Origin: Oceanisphaera avium
GTDB lineage: Bacteria; Pseudomonadota; Gammaproteobacteria; Enterobacterales; Aeromonadaceae
Direction of reading: 5' to 3'
NCBI RefSeq assembly: GCF_002157875.1
Contig: NZ_CP021376.1
Location: 496,001 to 560,000, forward strand
Length of the DNA: 64,000 nucleotides
Of this stretch, positions 19,151 to 28,798 are shown in pieces (within the stretch, counting starts at the first letter, position 1; every line of letters starts with the position of its first letter). Position numbers and translations under genes: made by a program. Below the pieces are notes generated by a model that saw only the letters and a list, made by a program, of their open reading frames with translations, was not told the DNA's origin and did no database searches.

Positions 19151-20320
19151 ATGCTAGAACTGTTATTTCTGCTGCTACCAGTCGCGGCGGCTTATGGCTG
19201 GTACATGGGACGCAGAGGAGTTCGGCAGGACGCTCAAACAAAATCTACTCATTTTTCCCGACAATATGTTACCGGGTTAAATTTTTTGCTGTCTGACGAG
19301 CCGGATAAAGCCGTTGATCTATTTATCCAGCTACTGCAAGTGGACAGTGAAACCATAGAAACTCATTTAGCATTGGGTAATTTATTTCGCTCTCGGGGTG
19401 AAGTTGATCGCGCTATTCGTATTCATCAAAATTTAGTTGCCCGCCCTAACTTATTATGGGAGCAGCGCCACTTAGCGATGTTGGAGCTGGCGCGCGACTT
19501 TCTTGCGGCAGGACTGTTAGACAGAGCCGAGCACATCTTATTAGAGCTTAAAAGTGATCCCGATTACCAAGAAGAAGCGCTAAGCTTATTGCTGGTTATT
19601 TATCAGCAGCTAAGAGATTGGGAGCAAGCGATTACTATCGCCGAGCGTTTGAAAAAACGCCAAGGCTTAAAAGCGTTGACACTTATTGGCCATTTTTACT
19701 GTGAATTAGCAGAAATAGCGTCGCGTAATCAAGATCCTAAGCGAGCCATTGGCTTATTAAAAAAAGCCCTCAAAGCAGACTCAGGATGTGTAAGGGCGAA
19801 TTTGCGCTTGGGCGATCTCTACCTTAAACAACAACAATGGTCATCAGCACTTAATCACTTATCACAAGTCATTGTCCAAGACTCCGATTTTATCAGTGAA
19901 GTATTAACCCCCTTACAGCAATGCTACCAAGCGTTAAATAATGAAGCCCAATTTATAGAGCAACTTAAACTTTGGGTCAGCCAAGATACGGGCGCCAGTG
20001 CGGCTCTTATGCTGGCTGATTATATTGTCAAACAACAAGGTTATTTAGCGGCTGAAAAAATGATGCTGACTCAATTACAGCACCAGCCCACGATGAAAGG
20101 TTTTCACCGATTAATGGCGTATCAATCCCATAATGCGGAGCAAGGTCGAGCCCGAGAAAGCTTAGATATGTTGAGTAATTTAGTGGCTGAGCAGATGCGC
20201 TTAAAACCTAGCCATAAATGTAGCCAGTGTGGTTTTGCCACTCGCTCTTTATTTTGGCAATGCCCCTCTTGTAAACAATGGGGCTGCATTAGACCCTTGC
20301 GTGGCTTAGATGGTGAGTAA
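19151..20320 (+). CDS. lapB: Lipopolysaccharide assembly protein LapB
   Basis: LapB (YciM) links LPS synthesis to FtsH-mediated turnover of LpxC. The 389 residues match family length. There is an N-terminal membrane anchor (ELLFLLLPVAAAYGWYMGRR), then tetratricopeptide repeats from about residue 45 to 335 (for example LALGNLFRSRGEVDRAIRIH), and a C-terminal rubredoxin-like metal site with C357, C360, C371 and C374 (CSQCG...CPSCK). Fused membrane anchor, TPR and metal knuckle are diagnostic. It sits between lapA and pyrF as in E. coli. Confidence 0.95.
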   Translation: MLELLFLLLPVAAAYGWYMGRRGVRQDAQTKSTHFSRQYVTGLNFLLSDEPDKAVDLFIQLLQVDSETIETHLALGNLFRSRGEVDRAIRIHQNLVARPNLLWEQRHLAMLELARDFLAAGLLDRAEHILLELKSDPDYQEEALSLLLVIYQQLRDWEQAITIAERLKKRQGLKALTLIGHFYCELAEIASRNQDPKRAIGLLKKALKADSGCVRANLRLGDLYLKQQQWSSALNHLSQVIVQDSDFISEVLTPLQQCYQALNNEAQFIEQLKLWVSQDTGASAALMLADYIVKQQGYLAAEKMMLTQLQHQPTMKGFHRLMAYQSHNAEQGRARESLDMLSNLVAEQMRLKPSHKCSQCGFATRSLFWQCPSCKQWGCIRPLRGLDGE

Positions 20321-20409
20321 ACAAATTTAAAGTGAAGTGTGAGGCGTAAATTCACTGTACTCCCCTCACTCTTTACAACTTGTGATATAAATTTTGAAGG
20401 TAACTAGTT

Positions 20410-21117
20410 ATGCAAACTCTCAGCAAACCTGATCCAAAAATTCTGATTGCACTCGACTTTGCCGATCAAGCTCACGCCTTGGCACTGGTCGAACAATTAG
20501 ACCCTCGCCAATGCCGCCTTAAAGTGGGCAAAGAAATGTTTACCTTGTTTGGTCCTGAGTTTGTGCGCAGTTTAGTAAAAGCTGGCTTTGATGTGTTTTT
20601 AGATCTTAAGTTTCACGATATCCCCAATACGGTAGCGAACGCAGTCGTCGCTGCAGCAGAGCTTGGGGTATGGATGGTGAATGTGCATGCCAGTGGGGGG
20701 CTGCGCATGATGAAAGCGGCTCATGAGGCATTATTGCCCTATGGTGAACAAGCGCCTTTGCTAATTGCGGTAACCGTGTTAACCAGTATGACAGATGAAG
20801 ACTTAGCACAAGTGGGCGTCTCAAGCTCCCCTGCAGAGCAGGTGTTATCACTTGCGCGCTTAACTCGTGATGCTGGCTTAGACGGCGTGGTATGCTCGGC
20901 TCAAGAAGCCAGTTTATTAAAAGCAGAGTTGGGCGCCAATTTTAAGCTTATTACCCCAGGTATTCGCCCAGCAGGCAGTGACGCCGGTGATCAGCGCCGC
21001 ATTATGACGCCACAGCAAGCCTTGGCCGCAGGCAGTGATTATTTAGTCATAGGCAGACCCATTACCTTAGCGCCAAACCCAGCACAGGTGTTAGCTGACA
21101 TTAATAACAGTTTGTAG
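20410..21117 (+). CDS. pyrF: Orotidine 5'-phosphate decarboxylase
   Basis: It converts OMP to UMP in the last step of de novo pyrimidine synthesis. The 235 residues form a TIM barrel with the catalytic motif [11 protein letters not shown] (D65, K67, D70). The C-terminal phosphate-binding segment is [17 protein letters not shown] and [10 protein letters not shown]. An AAGGT site precedes ATG 20410. It is 89 bases after lapB and has its own strong terminator. Confidence 0.97.
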   Translation: MQTLSKPDPKILIALDFADQAHALALVEQLDPRQCRLKVGKEMFTLFGPEFVRSLVKAGFDVFLDLKFHDIPNTVANAVVAAAELGVWMVNVHASGGLRMMKAAHEALLPYGEQAPLLIAVTVLTSMTDEDLAQVGVSSSPAEQVLSLARLTRDAGLDGVVCSAQEASLLKAELGANFKLITPGIRPAGSDAGDQRRIMTPQQALAAGSDYLVIGRPITLAPNPAQVLADINNSL

Positions 21118-21156
21118 CTGTCGCTATTTTTAAAGGCAGTGAATATTTTTAATAAG

Positions 21157-21185
21157 GCGCACAGTTAAGTGCGCTTTTTTTTTTT
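21157..21185 (+). terminator. pyrF terminator
   Basis: GCGCAC-AGTTAA-GTGCGC followed by eleven Ts. It lies just in front of the DUF3820 gene and separates it from pyrF. Confidence 0.92.
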
Positions 21186-21198
21186 ACGAGATACATTT

Positions 21199-21417
21199 AT
21201 GAGCTTAGATACCTCTAATTTATTAAGAATCATCAATAAGCCGATGCCTTTTGGTAAATATAGTGGCCGCGCGCTCTTAGCGTTACCGCTTAATTATTTA
21301 TGTTGGTTAGAGCGCCAAGGCTGGCCAAAAGGTGACTTAGGGGCGGAGTTAGCTCTTATCTATGAGTTAAAACACAATGGTGTCGCTGAGCCCTTGTATG
21401 CCTTACTGAGACGCTAA
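21199..21417 (+). CDS. DUF3820 family protein
   Basis: This 72-residue protein has the conserved core PMPFGKYSGRALLALPLNYL then CWLERQGWPKGDLG, which I recognise as DUF3820, a family sometimes labelled quorum-sensing-regulated virulence factor on thin evidence. The MPFGKYKG-type motif also occurs beside exonucleases, so a nucleic-acid role is possible but unproven. I start at ATG 21199, because the longer frame from 21169 runs through the pyrF terminator. The ribosome site is weak (ACGAG). Confidence 0.8.
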   Translation: MSLDTSNLLRIINKPMPFGKYSGRALLALPLNYLCWLERQGWPKGDLGAELALIYELKHNGVAEPLYALLRR

Positions 21418-21484
21418 TTTTAATAAGGTTTGCAGGCAAGGTGTTGGCTCAACAAGAAGCGACTTACTATGGAAAATGACCTAT

Positions 21485-21511
21485 AAAAAAGGGCCGTTAA
21501 GCCCTTTTTTT
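21485..21511. terminator. Bidirectional terminator, DUF3820 gene/hns
   Basis: A6-GGGC-CGTTAA-GCCC-T7 serves both convergent genes. Confidence 0.85.
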
Positions 21512-21531
21512 AAAATTCACTACTTGCCTTA

Positions 21532-21942
21532 TTACTCTTTAATAAGGAAGTCTTCTAAGGTTTTGCTGCCGCTATCAATGGCATTTTTAATAGGCGAGGG
21601 CTTGCGGCCTTGACCAGTCCACGTTTTATAGTCGCCATTGTCATCATGGTATTCATACTTAGCAGGGCGCTTTTTACGAGGAGCACTTACCTTTTTAGCC
21701 GGCTCAGCTAATTGCAGTAAGTCATTTAAATCAATGCCGTCTGCCGCCATCTGATCCATATATTCTTTTAATTTACGCTCGCGCTCTTTTGCGTCCGCTT
21801 CTTCTGCTTCTTTTGTTTCACGTTGTTCTTCAATCACGCTCGTAAGTTTTGCTAGCGCTTCTTCCATTTGCTCTAGGGTAAGTTCACGAGTAGCGGCGCG
21901 CAAGCTACGAATGTTTAATAAGGTTTTCAGAAAGTCTGTCAT
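21532..21942 (-). CDS. hns: H-NS family nucleoid protein
   Basis: This is a histone-like protein that binds curved AT-rich DNA and silences transcription. The 136 residues start MTDFLKTLLNIRSLRAATREL, the typical oligomerisation end. A charged coiled-coil follows (about 30-75: EEQRETKEAEEADAKERERK) and then a basic linker (APRKKRPAKYEY). The C-terminal DNA-binding domain has the hallmark TWTGQGRKP at about 110-118. ATG 21942 is chosen over GTG 21951 because AGG is correctly spaced only from the ATG. An AT-rich upstream region of about 690 bases would suit autoregulation. Confidence 0.94.
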   Translation of the reverse strand: MTDFLKTLLNIRSLRAATRELTLEQMEEALAKLTSVIEEQRETKEAEEADAKERERKLKEYMDQMAADGIDLNDLLQLAEPAKKVSAPRKKRPAKYEYHDDNGDYKTWTGQGRKPSPIKNAIDSGSKTLEDFLIKE

Positions 21943-22635
21943 TGCAGTCACCTAAAGAGTTATTTATTTTTTATGGTTTAAATTTACAACTTCATATTAA
22001 TTGAAGCAAGGTAATTACTAAAATACTTTTATATTTAATGATATTAGTCGATTTTCTATAAAAGATTATGAATATAGCTTTGCATTTTGCGAATGCTAAT
22101 TGCTAATTAAAAATACTATTTGTCTTAGATATGAGAAAGCTTGGCTTGTTAAGCTAAGAATGGCATAAATAAATATCTAGACTCGTATGAATTAATAGTA
22201 AAGACGTTTCACTTCTTCTAGTCAAGCCACGGCCATCAAGTAACCTTAATTAACTTGTTGGTATTGCCAGTTTAATCAATGACAGCTTGGATAAGCGCAA
22301 AGTAATTAAAAAAAGAGCCGCGCCAATGGGTGTCGTATCTTGAGATGTAATTGATAAATATAATAAAATTTAAAAATTAAACGCAAATTTAACAAAAAAC
22401 AATCTCTCTATTTATTAGATAAATTTAACTACCCATAGTCTGCACTGCAGACGCAGCGGGCAGATTAAACAAGGAACTTAGTTGCTGCAGTTGTTATTAC
22501 CTAGGATAATGCTTAGCCATTAGCGCTTAGTTAAGGCAGCTAAGCCAGCCGCTGATTAAGGTCATTCAGTGGTTTTGGGTCGTGATGTGAGTTGTTGCGA
22601 TAATCAGATAGTAAACGCTCAGTTTAGGTGTGGTT
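21943..22635. promoter_or_regulatory. AT-rich hns/nhaC divergent region
   Basis: This stretch of 693 bases separates two divergent genes, with long A/T tracts from 21960 to 22430 typical of an H-NS autoregulatory region. A perfect inverted repeat GTCTGC-ACT-GCAGAC at 22438-22452 is the only clear operator-like element. I see no small gene with a ribosome site. Confidence 0.4.
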
Positions 22636-24192
22636 GTGGAAACGAATTTTATTCAAAGTTATTGGTCACTTTTTCCACCGTTACTAGCCATAGTGCTAGC
22701 CGTGGTTACCCGTAAAGTATTGCTCTCTTTAGGGCTAGGCATTATTTTAGCCGCGCTTTTATTAGGTCAGTTCTCGTTGCTTGAGAGCAGCAATTTGCTG
22801 ATAAGCCATATAGTAGGGCTATTTTGGTCTGATGGTGCGCTCAATGATTGGAATTTAAACATACTCATATTTTTATTACTGCTAGGTTGTATGATCAGTA
22901 TGTTAAGTCGCACGGGCGCTACCTTAGCCTTTGCGCAATGGGCACAGACTCGTATCAAGAATAGACGCCAAGCTAAAGTAATGACTGGAATGCTGGTATT
23001 TATCTTTTTTATTGATGATTACTTTCATAGCTTATCCGTAGGTACTATTTGTCGCCCCGTTACCGATCGCTTTAATATCTCTCGAGCCAAGCTTGCTTAT
23101 CTTTTAGACTCTACCGCCGCCCCCGTTTGCGTATTAATGCCCATTTCTTCTTGGGGTGCCTATATTATCGCGCTGGTGGGAGGCATTTTGGTTAGCCATG
23201 GCATAATCGGTAATAGTGCCTTGGGTGCGTTTATTATCATGGGCAGCATGAATTATTATGCGATTTTTACCCTCGTTATGGTGTTACTCGTGATTCGGGG
23301 GGGCTGGGATTTAGGGGCAATGGCGCGTCACGAACAAGCGGCCTTGGCGGGGGAGCTATACGACAAAGCTAAAGGCCTGCCTCCGGGAGTGGCAGAAAAT
23401 AGCGAGCAAGTAGGCCAAGTCAAGGACTTATTATTAGCCATTGCCTGCTTAACGTTAGTGACCGTCGCTGGGCTGTTAATCACCGGCAGCTTGGCACTCA
23501 ATGCCAGTAATCAGCCATTTAGCTGGCTAGGAGCGCTAGAAAATACCAATGTGGGTTTATCTTTAGTCTTTGGCGGTGTGGCGGGATTTTTAGTTTGCGC
23601 CTTTGCTATGTGGCGCCAAGCGGTGAGTGCGACCAGTTGGCAGCAAACCTTGCAGTTGGGCATAAAGGGCATGCTGCCAGCTATTTATATTTTATTACTG
23701 GCGTGGACCATTGCCGGATTAATAGGACAGCTACAGACAGGTCAGTACTTAGCGTCACTTATTCAGCAAAGTATGCCAGTCTTTTTATTACCGGCGGTGT
23801 TATTTTTATTAGCAGGATTAATGGCGTTTGCCACGGGCACCAGCTGGGGTACCTTTGGCATTATGTTGCCAATTGCTGCAGATATGACGATGGCCATTGA
23901 TGCTCAGTTATTATTAGCTGCCATGTCGGCTGTGATGGCCGGCGCTGTATTTGGCGATCATTGCTCGCCTATCTCAGATACTACTATTTTGTCTTCAACA
24001 GGTGCTGCGTGTCATCATATGGATCATGTCTTAACCCAGCTTCCTTATGCATTATCTATCGCCTTGGTTAGCTTGGTCGGCTATTTGGCTTTAGGCTATA
24101 GCGGCTCGTCATCGGTGGGTTTTTTAGCGGCCTTAGGCGCATTAGCAGTGGTGCTCTTGGCTTGGTCTAGTAAGAGAGTAGCTAAGGCCTAA
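22636..24192 (+). CDS. NhaC-type Na+/H+ antiporter family protein
   Basis: This polytopic inner-membrane transporter has 518 residues from GTG 22636 (GTG 22630 is less well spaced from the AGG site). Conserved features of the Na_H_antiporter family include FFIDDYFHSLSVGTICRPVTDRF, STAAPVCVLMPISSWGAY and the C-terminal FATGTSWGTFGIMLPIAADM with VFGDHCSPISDTTILSS. The last two blocks are typical of the NhaC/MleN/YuiF group. Ion exchange is the best guess, but malate/lactate or amino-acid antiport is known in the same group, so the substrate is open. It stands alone. Confidence 0.82.
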   Translation: METNFIQSYWSLFPPLLAIVLAVVTRKVLLSLGLGIILAALLLGQFSLLESSNLLISHIVGLFWSDGALNDWNLNILIFLLLLGCMISMLSRTGATLAFAQWAQTRIKNRRQAKVMTGMLVFIFFIDDYFHSLSVGTICRPVTDRFNISRAKLAYLLDSTAAPVCVLMPISSWGAYIIALVGGILVSHGIIGNSALGAFIIMGSMNYYAIFTLVMVLLVIRGGWDLGAMARHEQAALAGELYDKAKGLPPGVAENSEQVGQVKDLLLAIACLTLVTVAGLLITGSLALNASNQPFSWLGALENTNVGLSLVFGGVAGFLVCAFAMWRQAVSATSWQQTLQLGIKGMLPAIYILLLAWTIAGLIGQLQTGQYLASLIQQSMPVFLLPAVLFLLAGLMAFATGTSWGTFGIMLPIAADMTMAIDAQLLLAAMSAVMAGAVFGDHCSPISDTTILSSTGAACHHMDHVLTQLPYALSIALVSLVGYLALGYSGSSSVGFLAALGALAVVLLAWSSKRVAKA

Positions 24193-24327
24193 ACGACGAC
24201 TAGGCTTAGCTAACTAACCAGTTAAGCCTTACTAAACGCTGTTTTAAGAATCGATTACATGCGCAGTGATGGGCATGCATTACGTGGACTCACCTTGGCG
24301 TCGCTGGGGTGAATAAATGCGGGGAGG

Positions 24328-25551
24328 TTAGCTTATTTTTTGTTTGGTCAGTGCTGTACACCATTTCACTGCTTCTTCATAAAAGAAGCCACTTTGTTGT
24401 TCAGTTAAATTTACAAACTCTAAACGCTGCTGCAAGACTGGCCAGTTTGCTTGTTCATGATCTTGCATCACGCCCATTAAAAAGCCTAATTGTCCTTTTT
24501 GCTCTAATAGTGCTTGTTTTACCGGCTCAGTTACTGAAAGGTGCGGTAAAATATCGGCAATTGGTCTTTCTAATAACACATCTAAAAAAGAGAATAACCC
24601 ACAAATAAAGGCGTCTTCTTGAAGGCTGGGACAAACTTGCTCTGCGAGTAATTCACACCATTTAGCGCGGATCATCGACAAGCGATATAATTCTACGTTT
24701 TTATCTTTGCTAATGTAGGCAGTCATCATTAGCGCAGTAAAACGTTGCAACTCTTTGTGCCCTAAAAAAACTAAGGCGTTACGTAAATTATCAATATGGT
24801 GCAGTCGATAGCCTGAATGTAAGCTATTGACATAGCGCAATAAGTAATAAGATAGCGAGACATCGCGGCTAAATAAGGCCGTTAACTTGGTGTAGTCTAT
24901 TTCTTGTTCATTAATCGCCGACAGTAACTCAAAGGCGGTCATTTCATTGGTCGTTAGAATGCGGCGGCTGATGACTTGCGGTTGTTGAAAATAGTAACCT
25001 TGAAAAAAGCTAAAACCGGCATTTTTTGCGGCAATATACTCATCATGTGTTTCCACTTTTTCCGCAATAAAGCGCAGTTGAGTATAAAAGCGGCAGCGAA
25101 TAATTAAACGCTCACACTCGGCGATGGAAGTTTGACGTAAGTCCATTTTTACAAAATCGACCCAAGGTAAAAATTTTTCCCATTCTTTACTGGGAATATG
25201 ATCATCGAGGGCGACTTTTAAGCCGAGTTTTTTTAACTGTTTAATGCATTCTAATAATTCATTATCAGGGGTGGCGGTTTCTAATACTTCAATAACTAAC
25301 CGACGTTGGCGAAAAGAGTCGGCGACACCTTCTCTGAGTAAAGCATCGGTAAAATTAACAAAGCATAAGCCTTCACCCACTAAGTCTTCAATTTTTTGAC
25401 TTAAAAATTGCTCAGCCAGCAGGCGGCGGGTGGCCACTTCCGAGTCTATATCGGGAAAGCGATTTTCAAGGCTAGTGCGAAATAGCAGTTCATATCCTAG
25501 CGGATTACCTAGACTATCTAAAATAGCTTGCCTGGCGACAAAACAATGCAT
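24328..25551 (-). CDS. Degenerate EAL plus HDOD domain protein
   Basis: This two-domain signalling protein has 407 residues. Residues about 1-195 are an EAL-like domain: FVARQAILD, GYELLFR (the EAL motif reads ELL, E21), LKVALDDHIPS replacing DDFGTG, and AEKVET near 160 with FFQGYYF. Residues about 200-390 are an HDOD domain (LSYYLLRYVNS, NALVFLGHKELQRF). This architecture is that of the YuxH/CdgJ group, known in Vibrio to affect motility. Loss of DDFGTG argues against c-di-GMP hydrolysis; it may bind ligand or partner proteins. It stands alone, between an antiporter gene and fadL. Confidence 0.85.
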   Translation of the reverse strand: MHCFVARQAILDSLGNPLGYELLFRTSLENRFPDIDSEVATRRLLAEQFLSQKIEDLVGEGLCFVNFTDALLREGVADSFRQRRLVIEVLETATPDNELLECIKQLKKLGLKVALDDHIPSKEWEKFLPWVDFVKMDLRQTSIAECERLIIRCRFYTQLRFIAEKVETHDEYIAAKNAGFSFFQGYYFQQPQVISRRILTTNEMTAFELLSAINEQEIDYTKLTALFSRDVSLSYYLLRYVNSLHSGYRLHHIDNLRNALVFLGHKELQRFTALMMTAYISKDKNVELYRLSMIRAKWCELLAEQVCPSLQEDAFICGLFSFLDVLLERPIADILPHLSVTEPVKQALLEQKGQLGFLMGVMQDHEQANWPVLQQRLEFVNLTEQQSGFFYEEAVKWCTALTKQKIS

Positions 25552-25618
25552 AGGGATCCTAAGAAAATTAAATCAACCGAGTAAATATACAGGAATGCGT
25601 TTAGATAAACAAAAGCAT

Positions 25619-25640
25619 AAAAAAGCGCCCAGTGGGCGCT
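25619..25640 (-). terminator. fadL terminator
   Basis: On the minus strand AGCGCCC-ACT-GGGCGCT is followed by Ts, 43 bases after the fadL stop. Confidence 0.85.
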
Positions 25641-25682
25641 AATATGGCTTATATTTTAACAGCTTGAGTAAATGATGCGCGA

Positions 25683-26918
25683 TTAGAAGGCATAGTTCAT
25701 TTGTAGGCCAAATAAATAAGCGTCGCCACCGGACTCAAATTCAAAAGGTGCTTCATTTACGGTCACTTTTTTACCGTCCAAGAAAGCAAAGGCGGCATCC
25801 ATGCTTAAGTTATCATTAATCGCATAGGTGGCACCCAGGGTATACCAAGTACGATCCACATCTGGAATTGAGATAGAGCGCGAGTCTTCTGGTACCGGCG
25901 ACTTATCGTAGGCAATGCCGCCGCGCAGTGTGAATTTATCGTTTAGCTGGTGGGTAGCACCGGCACTGAGTCGCCAGCTGTTTTCAAAGCCTTCATCCTT
26001 TTGAAATAACTCGTTACCTTGCGGACTCACTGCTCTGAGTTCTTTAAAGGTATGCCATTCGGTAAACATAATACCGTAATGCAGTGCCCAGTCTGGCTGC
26101 ACTTGGTGAAAGCCGGATAACTCCGTTATGGCAGGCAAGCTTAAGTCTAATTTTCCGGGAGAGTTAATCCCGGTTGATTGGCTAGAAAAATCGCCTTCCA
26201 GTGTTAAGTCTACTTTAGAGCGATACGTCAGCGCCCAACGATTATCATCGTCGGCTTCTAATAGTAAGCCGACGTTCCAGCCATAGCCCCAATCATCCCC
26301 TTTTAAGCTAACAACTTCAGTACTAGGAGCTAGGGGAGCTAATATACCTGCATGACGAGTAACTTCTGCATCGGCATAGACGGCGTTGAAGCCGGCTCCT
26401 AAAGAAAGGTGCTCATTCACTTTAAAAGCCACATTAGGATTTAAATTCAAAGTGAGTAAGTCCGTCTTGCCAGCTACCGGCCCTGCATAGTGATTATCTT
26501 GATAAGTGGTGGATAAGCCGTAGTTAGTAAAAGCGCCAAAGCCGAGGGCCCATTGTTCATTAACCGGTTGCACGTAGTAGAAAAACGGTGCTACTGCACT
26601 GTCGGCAATGTCTTTTGAGCTAGTAGGCAAGCCTGCCGCTTGCCCTACTAAAGCGGTATTGCCTTTTCCTTCTACATCCACATCAGGATTAATATAAATG
26701 GCCCCTGCAGAAAGAGCAGGGCCATCAAATAACGTCATAGCGGCGGGGTTTCTGCCCACCACGGAGGCGTTATCGCCAATGGCGCCTTCGCCGGCAAACG
26801 CCCGCCCCAGACCGGTGGCATTTTGTTCAGCCAGTTGAAAAGCGGCACTGTGTGCGGGTTCTGTCACTACTAATATGGCCGCAGCCACCAAAGATAATTT
26901 AAGTATATTTTTGCTCAT
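25683..26918 (-). CDS. fadL: Long-chain fatty acid outer-membrane channel FadL
   Basis: This beta-barrel takes up long-chain fatty acids across the outer membrane. There are 411 residues from MSKNILKLSL (26918), preferred over the frame start at 26948 because it gives a clean signal peptide ending near AHSA-AF. The mature N-terminal hatch AFQLAEQNATGLGRAFAGEG and VVGRNPAAMTLF are typical of the FadL/TodX family. The last residue is Phe (LQMNYAF), as expected for a barrel protein. It precedes its own terminator, and a PsrA-like box lies upstream, linking it to the fad regulon. Confidence 0.92.
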   Translation of the reverse strand: MSKNILKLSLVAAAILVVTEPAHSAAFQLAEQNATGLGRAFAGEGAIGDNASVVGRNPAAMTLFDGPALSAGAIYINPDVDVEGKGNTALVGQAAGLPTSSKDIADSAVAPFFYYVQPVNEQWALGFGAFTNYGLSTTYQDNHYAGPVAGKTDLLTLNLNPNVAFKVNEHLSLGAGFNAVYADAEVTRHAGILAPLAPSTEVVSLKGDDWGYGWNVGLLLEADDDNRWALTYRSKVDLTLEGDFSSQSTGINSPGKLDLSLPAITELSGFHQVQPDWALHYGIMFTEWHTFKELRAVSPQGNELFQKDEGFENSWRLSAGATHQLNDKFTLRGGIAYDKSPVPEDSRSISIPDVDRTWYTLGATYAINDNLSMDAAFAFLDGKKVTVNEAPFEFESGGDAYLFGLQMNYAF

Positions 26919-27069
26919 GAATGACTCTCTCATCATTATGTTATGCATTGGCCGCTCAGTCTTATCCAGTAAGTCTCTGAGGCCGTTAACTCTAGGTCCT
27001 TGAGTTAAGTTTTATTAACCAAGAATATTATTAGCAAAATTGAGCATAAGAATTGGTTAATGAAAAGTA

Positions 27070-27081
27070 AAACGAATGTTT
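27070..27081 (-). promoter_or_regulatory. PsrA-like box upstream of fadL
   Basis: AAAC-GAAT-GTTT has the same N4 spacing and the same TGTTT half as the box before psrA. It lies about 152 bases before the fadL ATG and abuts the putP terminator. Confidence 0.55.
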
Positions 27082-27108
27082 AAAAAAAGGAGCCTTAAAG
27101 CTCCTTTT
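27082..27108 (-). terminator. putP terminator
   Basis: GGAGC and GCTCC form the stem on the minus strand with a T7 tail, 18 bases after the putP stop. Confidence 0.85.
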
Positions 27109-27125
27109 GTGAACTGGCGCAGCTA

Positions 27126-28598
27126 TTAGAGTTCAGACTCCATGCGGCGAAAGCCCAAAATCACTTCTTGGTGAGGAGGCGTACCTAAGCGGCTAATTAC
27201 GATGCACGCGATACTGGCAAACACAAAGCTTGGCACGATTTCATACAAATCAAATATAGCGAACGGCCCGCCGCTTAGTTGCTTCCAGCCAATGACGGTT
27301 AGCGCACCTATGATGATGCCGCTTAAGGCGCCATTTCTTGTAAGGCGCGGCCAATACACGGCTAAAATAATGACCGGACCAAAGGCACCGCCAAAACCGG
27401 CCCAAGCATAACTGACTAAATCAAGCACTGAGGAGCTGGGATTAAGCGCAATAATAATGGCAAAGAGGGCGACCGCGACCACGGCTAATCGACCGACCCA
27501 TACCAGTTCATTATCTTTGGCATGAGGGCGAAGCCAGCGCTTATAAAAGTCTTCGGTAATAGCAGAGGAGCACACTAATAATTGAGAGTCGATGGTGCTC
27601 ATAATGGCCGATAAAATGGCTGCAATTAGTAAGCCTGCCACCCAAGGATTAAACACGGTTTGCGCTAAGGCAAGAAACACCGTTTCTGCATTATCTAGTG
27701 GCGCATCCACAAAATACACGGCCCCCGCTAAGCCCACAGCCACAGCCCCAATTAGAGATAATATCATCCAGCTCATGGCAATACGGCGCGACAGCGGCAC
27801 TGACTTGGGTGAGTCAATGGCCATAAAACGCGCCAAAATATGCGGTTGACCAAAATAGCCCAAGCCCCACGCTAAGAGACTTAAGCCACTTAACAGTGAA
27901 AAGTCATAAAATAAATCCAGTTTTCTGGCATCAGTGGTGGATAAAGTAGTCAGCGTTTCGCCAATGCCGCCTAGCTCATTCATTACCGCTAATGGCAATA
28001 CGATAAGCGCTAATAACATTAAAATGCCTTGAAAAAAGTCGGTCCAAGACACAGCTAAAAAGCCACCCATAAAGGTATACGCCATGATCACACCGCCGCC
28101 TAATAACAAGGCGCTCACATAAGGTAAGCCAAATACTTGTTCAAATAAGATAGCACCGCCCACTAAACCGGAGGCGGTATAAAATATAAAAAACACTAAA
28201 ATAGTAATGGCTGAAATGACGCGCAGCACGCCACTGTGATCGGCTAATCGGTTTTCTAGAAAGTCAGGGATGGTTAAGGAGTCGTTAGCAAATTCTGTAT
28301 ACACGCGTAATCGCTTTGCGACCAATAACCAGTTAAGCCAAGCGCCTATGACTAAACCAATACCAATCCAGGCTTGGCTTACGCCATATAAATAAATAGC
28401 GCCCGGTAAGCCTAATAATAACCAACCACTCATATCTGACGCGCCCACACTGAGCGCGGCGACGCTCGGGCCTAAGCGCCGGCCGCCTAAAATATAATCA
28501 CTTAGTGAGCGGGTGGCGCGATAGGCAATGATCCCAATCAGCATGGTTAGTATTAAATAGCCGACAAAGGTAATAAGAATGGGGATGTCTACGGTCAT
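27126..28598 (-). CDS. putP: Sodium/proline symporter
   Basis: It imports proline with sodium. The 490 residues belong to the solute:sodium symporter family with about 13 membrane helices. Conserved features include SLSDYILGGRRLGP with GASDMSGWLLLGLPGA (Na+ site, helix 2), the helix-9 segment ILSAIMSTIDSQLLVCSSAITEDFYK and the C-terminal SYAWAGFGGAFGPVIIL. These are hallmarks of PutP rather than pantothenate or solute symporters. There is no putA nearby. It lies upstream of fadL on the same strand but has its own terminator. Confidence 0.93.
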   Translation of the reverse strand: MTVDIPILITFVGYLILTMLIGIIAYRATRSLSDYILGGRRLGPSVAALSVGASDMSGWLLLGLPGAIYLYGVSQAWIGIGLVIGAWLNWLLVAKRLRVYTEFANDSLTIPDFLENRLADHSGVLRVISAITILVFFIFYTASGLVGGAILFEQVFGLPYVSALLLGGGVIMAYTFMGGFLAVSWTDFFQGILMLLALIVLPLAVMNELGGIGETLTTLSTTDARKLDLFYDFSLLSGLSLLAWGLGYFGQPHILARFMAIDSPKSVPLSRRIAMSWMILSLIGAVAVGLAGAVYFVDAPLDNAETVFLALAQTVFNPWVAGLLIAAILSAIMSTIDSQLLVCSSAITEDFYKRWLRPHAKDNELVWVGRLAVVAVALFAIIIALNPSSSVLDLVSYAWAGFGGAFGPVIILAVYWPRLTRNGALSGIIIGALTVIGWKQLSGGPFAIFDLYEIVPSFVFASIACIVISRLGTPPHQEVILGFRRMESEL

Positions 28599-28798
28599 GG
28601 AGCCTTCCTTGGTTTAGCACAGCGCTAAGAGGTAAGCGCAAAAATGATTTATTAAAATAACAAGCTAAACAACAGCTTAATTCATAAGGGCGGTTAATTC
28701 TCTTAGAAAAAGCCACTTAAGGTAATAGAGTGTGATCCATTTAACTTTTGGGGGCTGAGGGGGGGGCTTTATGGCTATGGGGAGAAAGGTAAGTAAAA

